Assembly (NCBI GenBank): GCA_046483065.1
Contig: JAWODW010000031.1
Span: 1-64,000, forward strand
Length of the DNA: 64,000 nucleotides
Direction: 5' to 3'
Source of the DNA: JAWVYT01 sp046483065
GTDB taxonomy: Bacteria > Gemmatimonadota > Gemmatimonadetes > Longimicrobiales > RSA9
Shown piece by piece: positions 22,642 to 33,246 of this stretch. Both the position numbers and the translations under genes were made by a program. The notes under the pieces were generated by a model. That model did no database searches. It saw nothing but the letters and a program-made list of their open reading frames with translations, and was not told the DNA's origin. How positions within the stretch are numbered: the stretch's first letter is position 1; every line of letters starts with the position of its first letter.

Positions 22642-23580
22642 ATGCGGTTCTTCCAGAACGCAGATTACAAGTTCATCGAGCTGCGCCGGAAGGCGTACGT
22701 GGTCAGTGCTGCGGTGCTGGCCACCAGTATCCTGGCCATGGTGGGGTGGGGTGTGGTCGGCGCCGGGTGGGTGAACTACGGCGTCGATTTCACGGGCGGC
22801 ACGCTGGTCCAGGTCGAGTTCAACGAGAGCACCACGGTGAGCGATGTCCGGGGCGCCCTGGGTGCGCTGCAGCGGCCGGACGTAACCCGGTTCGGGGGTG
22901 AGAACGAGTACCTGATCCGGGTGCCCACGTTCGCCGAGGAGGGGACGAACATCTCGGAGGTCATCACGGGCACACTGGAGGAGGAGTTCGGCGAGGATTC
23001 CTTCACGGTGGTGCGGACGGAGGCGGTGGGCCCGAAGATCGGCGACGAGCTGCAGACCAAGGCGCTGCTGGCGATCCTCATGTCCTTCGCCCTGACGCTG
23101 ACCTACCTGGCGTTCCGCTTTGAGTGGCGGTTCGGCGTGGCAGCGGTCATCGCCACGGTCCACGACATCCTGATCACCCTGGGGTTTATCTCCCTGATCC
23201 GGATGGAGGTCTCGCTGCCCACGGTGGCGGCGGTGCTGACGATCATCGGGTACTCCCTCAATGACACGATCGTGGTCTTCGACCGGGTCCGGGAGAACCT
23301 GAAGGGGAAGATGCGCCGGGACCCGTACATCCACACCATCAACCGATCCATCAACGAGGTGCTGCCTCGCACCGTGATGACGTCGGGGACCACCTTCGCG
23401 GTGCTGCTGGCGCTCTTCATCCTGGGTGGGACGATGATCCAGGACTTCGCACTGATCCTGATGCTCGGTGTGTTGATCGGGACCTATTCGTCCATCTTCG
23501 TCGCCTCGCCGGCGCTGCTGGAGATCGAGGAACGGACGGGGGAGAGCCACGGCGCTTCCGCCGCCAAGGCCAAGGCGTAG
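22642..23580 (+). CDS. secF: protein translocase subunit SecF
   Basis: 312 residues, with a first membrane helix, VDFTGGTLVQVEF (SecF signature), the small periplasmic domain, then the membrane bundle with YSLNDTIVVFDRVREN and INEVLPRTVMTSGTTF. It has the usual length for the family. GAGGAGA lies a few bases before the ATG. It forms the SecDF complex with the preceding gene. Confidence 0.96.
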   Translation: MRFFQNADYKFIELRRKAYVVSAAVLATSILAMVGWGVVGAGWVNYGVDFTGGTLVQVEFNESTTVSDVRGALGALQRPDVTRFGGENEYLIRVPTFAEEGTNISEVITGTLEEEFGEDSFTVVRTEAVGPKIGDELQTKALLAILMSFALTLTYLAFRFEWRFGVAAVIATVHDILITLGFISLIRMEVSLPTVAAVLTIIGYSLNDTIVVFDRVRENLKGKMRRDPYIHTINRSINEVLPRTVMTSGTTFAVLLALFILGGTMIQDFALILMLGVLIGTYSSIFVASPALLEIEERTGESHGASAAKAKA

Positions 23581-23590
23581 GGGCCGGCCG

Positions 23591-24349
23591 TTGTATTTCG
23601 ACTCCCACTGCCACCTGACCGACGAGCGGTTCGTCGGTGAAGCGAGCACGGTGGCCGAGCGGGCCCGGGAGGTCGGGGTCGACCGGTTCGTGATCATCGG
23701 GTCCAATGAGGAGGACTCGGAGAAGGCGCTGGGGATCGCCGGTGAGCTCGAGCTCTGGTCCACGGCGGGGATCCATCCCCACGAGGCCACCCGCCACGCC
23801 ACCGGCTTCGACCGGGTCCGCGAGCTGGTGGAGACCGAGGAGCGGGTAGTGGCCATCGGGGAGACGGGGCTCGACTACTATTACGACAACTCGCCCCGCC
23901 GCATCCAGCGGAAATCCTTCGACGGGCACCTCCAGCTGGCGGCCGAGCTCGGCACACCCGTGGTGGTCCACTCCCGGGATGCCGATGCCGACACCATCTC
24001 CATGATCCGGGCCGCCGGGGACGCGGTGACGGGCGTGCTCCACTGCTTCGCCGGCGCACCGGCGCTCTTCGAAGCGGGGGTCGCGGCCGGCTGGTACGTC
24101 TCCTTCTCCGGGCTCGTGACGTTCCGCACCTACGAGACCAAGTCGCTGGTGGCAGAAACCCCGGCTGACCGACTGCTGATCGAGACCGACGCGCCGTACC
24201 TGGCCCCGGTGCCACACCGGGGGAGCCGGAACGAGCCGGCGTACGTCGTGGACGTGGCCCGGGCCGTGGCGGAGCTCCGGGAGGAGCCGCTGGAGACCGT
24301 GGCGGAGCAGACCACCCGGAACGCGCTGACCTTCTACCAGCTGGACTGA
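23591..24349 (+). CDS. tatD: TatD family metal-dependent hydrolase
   Basis: 252 residues starting at TTG 23591, 10 bp after secF. Metal ligands of the TIM-barrel hydrolase are present: DSHCHL, AIGETGLDYY, VVHSRDAD, VLHCFAGA and LLIETDAPYLAP. TatD-family enzymes are Mg-dependent DNases/exonucleases. The start codon is weakly supported, as only GGGG lies nearby; no ATG exists before the conserved DSHCHL, so the TTG is likely. Confidence 0.9.
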   Translation: MYFDSHCHLTDERFVGEASTVAERAREVGVDRFVIIGSNEEDSEKALGIAGELELWSTAGIHPHEATRHATGFDRVRELVETEERVVAIGETGLDYYYDNSPRRIQRKSFDGHLQLAAELGTPVVVHSRDADADTISMIRAAGDAVTGVLHCFAGAPALFEAGVAAGWYVSFSGLVTFRTYETKSLVAETPADRLLIETDAPYLAPVPHRGSRNEPAYVVDVARAVAELREEPLETVAEQTTRNALTFYQLD

Positions 24350-24356
24350 CCCCACA

Positions 24357-26147
24357 ATGGGCCGACGGATCCAGATCCTGCCCGATACGCTGGCCAACCA
24401 GATCGCGGCCGGCGAGGTGGTGGAACGGCCTGCGTCGGTGGTGAAGGAGTTGGTGGAGAACGCCCTGGACGCCGCCGCCACCCGGGTCGACGTGGTGATC
24501 CGGAACGGCGGGAAGACGGAGATCCGGGTCAGCGATGACGGCCACGGGATGGGCAATGAGGACGCGCTCCTGGCGCTGGACCGGCACGCCACCAGCAAGA
24601 TCGGCAGCGAGGACGACCTGCGGTCCGTGCGGACGTTCGGGTTCCGCGGCGAGGCGCTTCCGTCCATCGCGTCGGTCTCCCGCCTGACCCTGGAGACCGC
24701 GGAGGCCGGCGGAGTGGGGACCCGGGTCCGGGTCTCGGCCGGCCGGATCATGGGCGCTGAGGACTGCGCCCGCCAGCGGGGCACCACCGTCACCGTCGGG
24801 AACCTCTTCTTCAACGTGCCGGCCCGGGCCAAGTTCCTGAAGAGCGCGGCCGTGGAGACGCGCGCCATCGCCGACGTGATGACGGCGCTGGCGCTGGCCA
24901 ACCTTTCGGCCGGGTTCCGGCTGGTCTCCAACGACCGCACGCTCATGGAGCTGCCGTCGGCCCGGGACCTGGCCAGCCGGGCCGCGGACCTCTGGGGCGA
25001 CGGCTTCGCCGGCGCGCTGGTGGCGGTGGACCACGAGGAGGGGGGCGTGGAGGTGGCCGGGCTGGTGGAGCGGCCGGACGCGGCCACCAGCGGGCCCCGC
25101 CGCGTGCAGCTGTTCGTGGGCGGCCGCCCGTTCTCCGACCGGTCGCTGGTGGCCGCCGCGGAGCGGGGCTACCAGACCACGGTGCCCCAGAATACGAAGC
25201 CGTCGCTGCTCCTGTACCTGGACGTGCCCGACGGCGGCGTGGACGTGAACGTGCACCCGGCAAAGGCCGAGGTCCGGTTCGGCGACCACGGGGCGGTGGA
25301 GGCCGCCGTGGAGGCCGCCGTGCGGGGCGCCATGGCCACCGTGGAGAGCTCGGCCACGCTGGACCAGCGGCCCACGCCGCCGCAGATCCGGACGCCGGGT
25401 GAAGGGCGGGGCGGGCCGGGTCGACCCACGGGCGGTCGTCGTGAGGACCGGCCGTCCGGTGGCGACGAGGGGCAGCTGGCCTTCTTCGTCTCCGCGTCGC
25501 CCGGCGCCGCCGACGGGGCCGACGCGGTGGTGGAGACCGGGGCGGCCGCGGCGGGGGTGGACGAGGAGCGGCGCCACATGCTCTGGCAGGTCCACGACAC
25601 GTATATCGTGGCCGAGACCCGGAGCGGGCTGCTCATCATCGACCAGCACTCGGCCCACGAGCGGATCCTGTTCGAGGAGCTGATGCGGGACTTCGACGCG
25701 GGCGGCCGGCCGAGCCAGCGGCTCCTCTTCCCGATCACCCTTCGGCTATCGCCGGCGGAGTACACCGTGGTAGAGGACACGCGAGCACTCCTGGAGCAGG
25801 CCGGGTTCGAGGCCGAGCCCTTCGGCGGTCGGACGGTGATCGTCCACGCCGCGCCGAACCCCCACGCGTGGTTCGACGCCGAGCACTGCCTGCGGGAGAT
25901 GTTGGCGGAGCTGGCGGAGGGGAGCGAGCTGACCCGTGCCGCGCGGAATCAGTACGAGCGGCTGGCCATGACGTTCGCGTGCAAGGGCGCCATCAAGGCG
26001 GGCCAGCGCCTGAGCGAGGCGGAGATGCGCGAGCTCTTCGACGACCTCTTCGCCACCGAGCTGCCGTACCACGACGTCCACGGCCGCCCCACCATCGTCC
26101 GGCTCAGCCTCGATGAGCTCGAGCGGCGGTTCGGACGTCATGGCTGA
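24357..26147 (+). CDS. mutL: DNA mismatch repair protein MutL
   Basis: 596 residues. The GHKL ATPase is complete (NQIAAGEVVERP, ENALDA, DDGHGM, GFRGEAL, GTTVTVGNLFFNVPAR). A Pro/Gly-rich linker spans about 340-395. The C-terminal dimerisation domain includes IIDQHSAHERILFEE, which fits the endonuclease motif DQHAX2EX4E except for Ser at the Ala position, plus ACKGAIKAG and VHGRPTIV, so it is probably an endonuclease-type MutL of organisms without MutH. It overlaps miaA by 8 nt. Confidence 0.95.
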   Translation: MGRRIQILPDTLANQIAAGEVVERPASVVKELVENALDAAATRVDVVIRNGGKTEIRVSDDGHGMGNEDALLALDRHATSKIGSEDDLRSVRTFGFRGEALPSIASVSRLTLETAEAGGVGTRVRVSAGRIMGAEDCARQRGTTVTVGNLFFNVPARAKFLKSAAVETRAIADVMTALALANLSAGFRLVSNDRTLMELPSARDLASRAADLWGDGFAGALVAVDHEEGGVEVAGLVERPDAATSGPRRVQLFVGGRPFSDRSLVAAAERGYQTTVPQNTKPSLLLYLDVPDGGVDVNVHPAKAEVRFGDHGAVEAAVEAAVRGAMATVESSATLDQRPTPPQIRTPGEGRGGPGRPTGGRREDRPSGGDEGQLAFFVSASPGAADGADAVVETGAAAAGVDEERRHMLWQVHDTYIVAETRSGLLIIDQHSAHERILFEELMRDFDAGGRPSQRLLFPITLRLSPAEYTVVEDTRALLEQAGFEAEPFGGRTVIVHAAPNPHAWFDAEHCLREMLAELAEGSELTRAARNQYERLAMTFACKGAIKAGQRLSEAEMRELFDDLFATELPYHDVHGRPTIVRLSLDELERRFGRHG

Positions 26148-27171
26148 GGAGGAGACAGGCCGGGGCGAACCGGGCCGTGGCCGGGGCGAGACGGGCCGTG
26201 GCCGGGGCGAGACGGGCCCCGTGGCCGATCCCCACCGCCGGACCCCGCCGGCCCTGATCCTGACGGGCCCCACCGGAGTCGGGAAGACCGGCCTCTCGCT
26301 GGCCGTGGCCGAGCGCCTGGATGGCGAGATCATCTCGGCCGACTCCCGGCAGGTCTACCGCGGGATGGACATCGGGACCGCGAAGGCCACGGCCCAGGAG
26401 CGGGCCCGCGTCCCGCACCACGGCCTCGATCTGGTCGATCCCGGCGAGCGCTACAGCGCCGGCCGGTTCGCACGGGACGCCAGGGCGTGGATCCGGGAGG
26501 TCCGGAGCCGGGGCCGGGTGCCCATGATCGTGGGTGGGACGGGGTTCTTCATTCGCGCCCTCACCGACCCCCTGTTCCGGGAGCCGCCCATGGACCGGGA
26601 GCGGCGGGAGGCGCTGAAAGGGTTCCTGGAGGCGCAGGACCCGGAAACACTGCGGCAGTGGCTGAATGTGCTGGACCCGGCGAGCGCCGAGCGGCTGTCG
26701 GAGAGCGGCGGCCGCCAGCGGGTCCTGCGGGCGCTGGAGATGGCGCTCCTGACGGGCCGGCCGCTGGGGTGGTGGCACCGGCACCGGGCGGCGGAGCGGG
26801 AGGGGCTGGACGCTCTGGTCTTCGTCCTGTCAACGCCCCGGGAGGTGCTGTACGAGCGGATCAATCGCCGCGTGGACGCCATGCTCGAGGCGGGGCTGGT
26901 GGCGGAGGTGGCGGCGCTGCTGGAGGCCGGCTACGCTCCGGACGCCCCGGGGATGACCGCTACCGGCTACCCGGAGATCGCCGCGCACCTTGCAGGGGAA
27001 ACGTCGCTGGAGGAGGCGGCGGACCGGATCCGGCGGAAGACGCGGGGGTACGCGCGCCGGCAACTGACGTGGTTCCGGAACCAGCTCCCGGACCACGCGG
27101 TATGGCTCGACGGGGTGAGGCCGACGGACGAACTCGTGGAGGAAGTGGTGGAGCGATGGGTGAACAGCTGA
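26140..27171 (+). CDS. miaA: tRNA dimethylallyltransferase MiaA
   Basis: 343 residues from ATG 26140, within the end of mutL. The first 35 residues are a low-complexity Gly/Arg/Glu segment made by a 21-bp DNA repeat and are absent from most homologues. Then come the P-loop LTGPTGVGKTGLS, SADSRQVYRGMDIGT, PHHGLDLVDP, VGGTGFFIRAL and the C-terminal RRKTRGYARRQLTWFRN. The enzyme prenylates A37 of tRNAs reading UNN codons. It overlaps the next gene by 16 nt. Confidence 0.95.
   Translation: MAEEETGRGEPGRGRGETGRGRGETGPVADPHRRTPPALILTGPTGVGKTGLSLAVAERLDGEIISADSRQVYRGMDIGTAKATAQERARVPHHGLDLVDPGERYSAGRFARDARAWIREVRSRGRVPMIVGGTGFFIRALTDPLFREPPMDRERREALKGFLEAQDPETLRQWLNVLDPASAERLSESGGRQRVLRALEMALLTGRPLGWWHRHRAAEREGLDALVFVLSTPREVLYERINRRVDAMLEAGLVAEVAALLEAGYAPDAPGMTATGYPEIAAHLAGETSLEEAADRIRRKTRGYARRQLTWFRNQLPDHAVWLDGVRPTDELVEEVVERWVNS
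26155..26217 (+). repeat. 21-bp in-frame tandem repeat in miaA
   Basis: Three copies of about CGTGGCCGGGGCGAGACGGG plus C: the first degenerate (26155-26175), the next two identical (26176-26196, 26197-26217). Each adds seven residues (RGRGETG) to the N-terminus of MiaA. Confidence 0.85.
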
Positions 27172-28283
27172 AGGTAGGGATCACGTGCTACCCGGTGTAC
27201 GGTGGGTCGGGCGTGGTGGCCACCGAGCTGGGGATGGAGCTGGCCAAGCGCGGTCACGAGGTCCATTTCATCACGTACGCGCAGCCGTTCCGGCTCTCGC
27301 GCTTCATGGAGAACGTCTACTACCATGAGGTGGAGGTTCCCATCTATCCCCTCTTCGAATACCCGCCCTACTCGCTGGCGCTGGCCGTGGAGATGCAGAA
27401 CACGGCAGAGCGGCGGGACCTGGACGTCCTCCATGTTCACTACGCTATCCCCCACGCCACGTCGGCGTGGCTGGCGAAGGAGCTGATGCAGGGGGAGGGC
27501 CCGAAGGTGGTGACCACACTCCACGGCACCGACATCACGCTGGTGGGCCGCGACCCGTCGTACCACTCGGTCGTGCGGTTCTCGCTCCAGAAGTCCGACG
27601 GCATCACGGCGGTGAGCGAGTTCCTCAAGCGGGAGACCGTGGAGCGGTTCGACGTGCCGGAGGACACCATCGACGTGATCCCGAACTTCGTGGACCTGGA
27701 GACCTACCGCCGGGACATCGAGCCGTGCCACCGGGACCAGTTCGCCACCGATGAAGAGAAGGTGGTCATGCACATCTCGAACTTCCGGTCGGTGAAGCGG
27801 GTCACCGACGTGGTCCGGGTCTTCGCACGGATCGCACGGGAGACGCCGGCCAGGCTGGTCTTCATCGGTGACGGCCCGGAGCGTGGACACACCCGGCAGG
27901 TGGCCGAGGACGAGGGCGTGGCCGACCGGGTCGTCTACCTGGGCAAGCAGGAGTCGGTGGCCGACATCCTGGCGTGCGGCGACCTCTTCCTCCTGCCCAG
28001 CGACAACGAGGCCTTCGGACTGGTGGCGCTGGAGGCCATGGCGTGCGGCGTGCCCGTGGTGGGAAGCCGTGTGGGCGGGCTGCCCGAGGTGGTCACGGAG
28101 CCAGCAGGGCGGCTGCATCCGGTGGGCGATGTGGACGCCATGGCGGCGTCGGGACTGGAGATCCTGGAGGGCGGCCACTGGCAGGACTTCAGTGACGGGG
28201 CCCGGGAACGCGCCACCGTCTTCGCCGCCGAAACGGTGGTGCCCCGGTACGAGGCCTACTACCGGAGGATCATGGAGACGTGA
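27156..28283 (+). CDS. bshA: BshA-type N-acetyl-alpha-D-glucosaminyl L-malate synthase
   Basis: 375 residues, GT4 (GT-B) glycosyltransferase. The BshA-type N-terminus (VGITCYPVYGGSGVVATELG), HVHYAIPHATSAWLA, TLHGTDITLVG, VIPNFVD and the nucleotide-sugar site NEAFGLVALEAMACGVPVV are as in Bacillus-type enzymes. It makes GlcNAc-malate, the first step to bacillithiol, a low-molecular-weight thiol that also buffers metals. No bshB or bshC is next to it. Its start overlaps miaA and its stop overlaps uppP. Confidence 0.92.
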   Translation: MGEQLKVGITCYPVYGGSGVVATELGMELAKRGHEVHFITYAQPFRLSRFMENVYYHEVEVPIYPLFEYPPYSLALAVEMQNTAERRDLDVLHVHYAIPHATSAWLAKELMQGEGPKVVTTLHGTDITLVGRDPSYHSVVRFSLQKSDGITAVSEFLKRETVERFDVPEDTIDVIPNFVDLETYRRDIEPCHRDQFATDEEKVVMHISNFRSVKRVTDVVRVFARIARETPARLVFIGDGPERGHTRQVAEDEGVADRVVYLGKQESVADILACGDLFLLPSDNEAFGLVALEAMACGVPVVGSRVGGLPEVVTEPAGRLHPVGDVDAMAASGLEILEGGHWQDFSDGARERATVFAAETVVPRYEAYYRRIMET

Positions 28284-29104
28284 ACTACCTCGATGCGCTG
28301 ATCCTCGGGCTGGTACAGGGGCTCACCGAGTTCCTCCCCGTCTCCAGCTCCGGCCACCTGGTCATGGCCCAGACGTTTCTGGGCGTGCCGGCGCCCGGCG
28401 TCTTCCTGGAGGTGGCGCTGCACGTGGCCACGCTCCTCTCGGTGGTGGTGGTCTACCGGGGAAAGCTGCTGGAGTTGCTGGTGGGCGGGGTCCGAAGGGA
28501 GGGCCAGGCGCTTCGCTACATCGGGCTGCTCATCCTCGCCACGCTGCCCGTGGCGGTCATCGGGCTCTTCTTCAAGGACGCCATCGAGGCGGCGTTCGAC
28601 ACGCCGTACGTGACGGGGTTCATGCTCCTGGCCACCGGGCTCATCCTCTGGTCCACCCGTTGGGGCACCCGGGACCGGACAGCCGGGGCCGACCGGCCTG
28701 ACTGGCCCGACCGGCCAGCCCGACCCATCCGGGACCCGGATCCCGGCCAGGCCGTCTCCATGGGGCTGGCCCAGTGCCTGGCGCTCCTGCCCGGAATCTC
28801 ACGGTCCGGGAGCACCATCGCGGTAGGACTGTGGCTGAAGCTGGACGGCGAGCGGGCGGCGGAATTCTCGTTCCTGATGTCGCTGCCGGCCATCGCCGGG
28901 GCGGCGATCCTCCAGGCCACGGACCTGGGACCGGACGTGACGGTGGACGGGCCGCTGCTGGCGGCGTTCATTACCGCGCTGGTGGCGGGGGTGGCCGCCA
29001 TAAAGTCCCTGGTCTGGCTCGTCCGTCGGCAGGGCTTCCACCACTTCGCCTGGTATGTCTGGGCCGTGGGGCTCTTCTTCCTCGGCTACCTCTACCTGGC
29101 CTGA
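28280..29104 (+). CDS. uppP: undecaprenyl-diphosphatase UppP/BacA
   Basis: 274 residues from GTG 28280 (GTGA overlap with bshA). An integral membrane protein with LGLVQGLTEFLPVSSSGHLV near the N-terminus and ALLPGISRSGSTIAVGLW in the second half, the two catalytic regions of BacA-type enzymes. It recycles undecaprenyl diphosphate for cell-wall synthesis. A Pro/Arg/Asp-rich cytoplasmic insertion at about 133-155 is notable. Confidence 0.95.
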   Translation: MNYLDALILGLVQGLTEFLPVSSSGHLVMAQTFLGVPAPGVFLEVALHVATLLSVVVVYRGKLLELLVGGVRREGQALRYIGLLILATLPVAVIGLFFKDAIEAAFDTPYVTGFMLLATGLILWSTRWGTRDRTAGADRPDWPDRPARPIRDPDPGQAVSMGLAQCLALLPGISRSGSTIAVGLWLKLDGERAAEFSFLMSLPAIAGAAILQATDLGPDVTVDGPLLAAFITALVAGVAAIKSLVWLVRRQGFHHFAWYVWAVGLFFLGYLYLA

Positions 29105-29110
29105 GGACGG

Positions 29111-29965
29111 ATGAACGACCCCGGACCGAAGGAGCGCGGCGGGAGCGGGCTGGATGAAGGCCCGCGGCTCGAGCAGTGGCATGGTCGCTCCGTGGAGGCG
29201 TGGCGGACGGCGTGGGGCGTGCCCGCGCTCCACATCTTCCGGTCCGCGGGCTCCACAAACGACGCGGCCCGCCGGCTCGCCGAGGACGGCGCGCCGGAAG
29301 GGACCACCGTGATCGCCGATGCGCAGACCCGGGGCAGGGGCCGGCGGGGACGGGTCTGGCACGCCGACCCCGGTTGCAGTCTGATCCTCTCCATGGTAGT
29401 CCGGCCCGGTGCCCGCGGCGTCGAGTCGGTACTCTCCATCCGGCTGGGACTGGCCACCGCACGGGCCATCGAAGACACGGTACCGCTGGCGGTCGGGCTG
29501 AAATGGCCCAATGATCTCCTGGTGGATGGCCTGAAGGTGGGCGGCATGCTCTGTGAAGGCGCCATCGAGCAGGGCCGGCCGGCGTTCGTGGTGGCCGGCA
29601 CCGGCGTCAACGTGCTCCAGCCCGACGACGCGTGGCCCGACACCCTGGCCGACCGGGCCACGTCCCTCGCGGCACGGGCCGGCCTCGCGGTGGAGATGCC
29701 GGCGCTGGCAGGACGCGTCGTCGCCCGATGGCTGGACGTCCTCGATGCGCCGGCAGATACGCTGTCGCCCGACGAGCTGGACGCGTTCCGCAGCCGGGAT
29801 GTCCTGGGCGACCGCCCGGTCACCGTGGAAGGCGATCCCGCCGGGGTGGTGCAGGGGCTGGCCGCGGATGGCGCCCTGCTGCTGGCCCACCCCGAAGGGC
29901 GGGCCCGACGGGTCGTCTCCGGCACCGTACGACTCCTTCAACGCGACACGGGAGAACCGTCATGA
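29111..29965 (+). CDS. birA: biotin--[acetyl-CoA-carboxylase] ligase
   Basis: 284 residues. Catalytic domain with SAGSTNDAARRL, TRGRGRRGRVWHADPG (biotinyl-AMP loop), LKWPNDLLVDGLKVGGML and GTGVNV, followed by the small C-terminal domain. There is no N-terminal helix-turn-helix, so it is a non-regulatory (class I) ligase that only attaches biotin to carrier proteins. It overlaps coaX by ATGA; the birA-coaX pair is common in bacteria. Confidence 0.93.
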   Translation: MNDPGPKERGGSGLDEGPRLEQWHGRSVEAWRTAWGVPALHIFRSAGSTNDAARRLAEDGAPEGTTVIADAQTRGRGRRGRVWHADPGCSLILSMVVRPGARGVESVLSIRLGLATARAIEDTVPLAVGLKWPNDLLVDGLKVGGMLCEGAIEQGRPAFVVAGTGVNVLQPDDAWPDTLADRATSLAARAGLAVEMPALAGRVVARWLDVLDAPADTLSPDELDAFRSRDVLGDRPVTVEGDPAGVVQGLAADGALLLAHPEGRARRVVSGTVRLLQRDTGEPS

Positions 29966-30735
29966 TCCTGACCTTCGATATCGGGAACACCGACACCGTC
30001 CTGGGCATCTTCCACGACGACGAGCTGGTGGCCGACTGGCGGCTCTCGACCCACCCCCAGCGCACCGTGGACGAGTACGGGCTCCTCCTACGTTCCATAC
30101 TCCGGGAGAGCGCCGTGGAGCCCGGCGACGTGACGGGCGCCGCCGTGGCCTCCGTGGTCCCGCCCCTCACACGCGCCCTGGCACGCGCCTGCCGGCGTCA
30201 CCTGGGCATGGCGGCCTTCGTCCTCGAGCCCGGCAGCCCCGACCTGCCCGTACGCCTCGACGTAGAGGAGCCCCTCACCGTCGGCGCCGACCGCATCGCC
30301 AACACCCTCGCCGCCGCACGCCTGTACGCACGGGATACCATCGTGGTGGACCTCGGCACCGCCACCACCTTCGACTGCATCACCGCCGACGGTGTCTTCA
30401 AGGGCGGCGTCATCGCCCCCGGCATCCGCACCGGCGTAGAGACCCTCACCCGCCGGACGGCCAAACTGCCCAGCGTCGATATCGAGCCACCCCCGTCCGT
30501 CATCGGCCGGCGCACCGATACGGCGCTCCAGAGCGGGATCTTCTACGGCGCCATCGAGTCCATCGACGGGATCGTGCGCCGCATCACGGACGCATGGACC
30601 CCCGACCCGCTGGTGGTGGCCACCGGCGGGCTGGCCCGCTTCCTCGAGCCCCACTGCGCCGCCATCGACCGCGTCGAGCCCTTCCTCACACTCCACGGAC
30701 TCCGCCTGGCCTGGACCGAGCGACCCGTCCGGTAG
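29962..30735 (+). CDS. coaX: type III pantothenate kinase
   Basis: 257 residues. ASKHA-fold motifs: FDIGNTDTVLGIF, GADRIANTLAAARLY, VVDLGTATTFDCI, KGGVIAPGIRTGVETL and VVATGGLARFL. It phosphorylates pantothenate, the first step of coenzyme A synthesis. Start ATG 29962 overlaps the birA stop. After it comes a 250-bp gap holding the groES promoter. Confidence 0.95.
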   Translation: MILTFDIGNTDTVLGIFHDDELVADWRLSTHPQRTVDEYGLLLRSILRESAVEPGDVTGAAVASVVPPLTRALARACRRHLGMAAFVLEPGSPDLPVRLDVEEPLTVGADRIANTLAAARLYARDTIVVDLGTATTFDCITADGVFKGGVIAPGIRTGVETLTRRTAKLPSVDIEPPPSVIGRRTDTALQSGIFYGAIESIDGIVRRITDAWTPDPLVVATGGLARFLEPHCAAIDRVEPFLTLHGLRLAWTERPVR

Positions 30736-30872
30736 CGGCGTTCCGGCGGTACCGCTCCACCCCAGCGGCCTTCGCCGGCGCCCGCCCCTGCCAACCGGAC
30801 ACCTCGTCGCCTGCCGATCTGGCACATCCCGCGGGCACGGCGTGTGCATGGAGTGCAGGTCGTCCGCGGGCC

Positions 30873-30901
30873 TTGACTGCATTGTGAGGTCCGCCTACTC
30901 T
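30873..30901 (+). promoter_or_regulatory. sigma-70-type promoter of groES-groEL
   Basis: TTGACT (30873-30878), exactly 17 bp, TACTCT (30896-30901). The predicted start of transcription, near 30908, lies just before the CIRCE element, the usual arrangement for HrcA repression. Confidence 0.8.
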
Positions 30902-30912
30902 TGGCGCGGCGA

Positions 30913-30939
30913 TTAGCACTCGATTTCGTCGAGTGCTAA
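30913..30939 (+). promoter_or_regulatory. CIRCE element (HrcA operator)
   Basis: A perfect TTAGCACTC-N9-GAGTGCTAA inverted repeat between the promoter and groES. It is the binding site of the heat-shock repressor HrcA; hrcA itself is not in this window. Confidence 0.97.
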
Positions 30940-30987
30940 CAGAACGCGCCCGATGCACTTCAACTGAATCAACACAGAGGAGGATCT

Positions 30988-31296
30988 ATGGCCACTGCTT
31001 CCGCGGTGAACATCAAGCCGCTGGCGGATCGCGTAGTCGTGCGACCGCTGGACGAGACGGAAGAGCAGACGCGCGGCGGGATCATCGTACCGGACACGGC
31101 GAAGGAGAAGCCCCAGCAGGGCGAGATCGTGGCGGTGGGCCCGGGTCGCGTGAGCGACGACGGAGCGCGGATCGAGATGGAGCTGGAGACCGGCGACCGT
31201 GTGCTGTACGGGAAGTACAGCGGGACGGAAGTGACGGTCGGCGGGGAGGACTACCTGATCCTTCGTGAGACGGACGTTCTGGCGGTCATCGGCTGA
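30988..31296 (+). CDS. groES: co-chaperonin GroES
   Basis: 102 residues. IKPLADRVVVRPLDETEEQTRGGIIVPDTAKEKP shows the mobile-loop region, and GDRVLYGKYSGTEV is typical. It caps the GroEL ring during folding. GAGGAGGATCT precedes the ATG. It is regulated by the CIRCE element and co-transcribed with groEL 64 bp downstream. Confidence 0.97.
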   Translation: MATASAVNIKPLADRVVVRPLDETEEQTRGGIIVPDTAKEKPQQGEIVAVGPGRVSDDGARIEMELETGDRVLYGKYSGTEVTVGGEDYLILRETDVLAVIG

Positions 31297-31360
31297 GGCC
31301 GTGGGCTGCAGAGGCAACGAGACGATCGAAGCAACTACATAGGAACGAGGAGGAACGCAT

Positions 31361-33004
<1,644 letters not shown>

Positions 33005-33035
33005 CCGCGAACGCGTGACATAGCGGGAAAGGGAA

Positions 33036-33078
33036 AGGCCCTGTCGTTCCAACGCGGAGCGGCGGGGCCTCCTTCTTT
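33036..33078 (+). terminator. probable terminator after groEL
   Basis: AGGCCC (33036-33041) can pair with GGGCCT (33064-33069), followed by CCTTCTTT. The loop is long and the T-run is interrupted, so confidence is moderate. Confidence 0.45.
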
Positions 33079-33090
33079 GCGGGGCGTTCG

Positions 33091-33175
33091 CGGCGGCGCG
33101 GCGGAGCCGCGCAACGGGCGGCGCGAACGGCGTTCTTGCGACATCAGTACGAGCCGCAGGCGAGCCTGCCGCGCT
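33091..33175. repeat. dispersed GC-rich intergenic repeat, copy 1
   Basis: The stretch around CGCGCAACGGGCGGCGCG and ACGGCGTTCTTGCGACAT matches 38567-38603 with 5 differences in 37 positions. It lies in the groEL-33247 gap and contains the hairpin GCGCGGCGGAGCCGCGC. See the larger block at 38551-39010. Confidence 0.7.
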
Positions 33176-33246
33176 AAAGCCCACCGGCAGCCTGCCGATA
33201 CTTTCTCTGTAAGGGATCCTACGAGCAAGAACGCGGAGTGCGATTC

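Noticed and set aside
20866..23856. 996-codon minus-strand open frame
   Set aside because: Antisense to secD and secF; low-complexity translation, no start signal.
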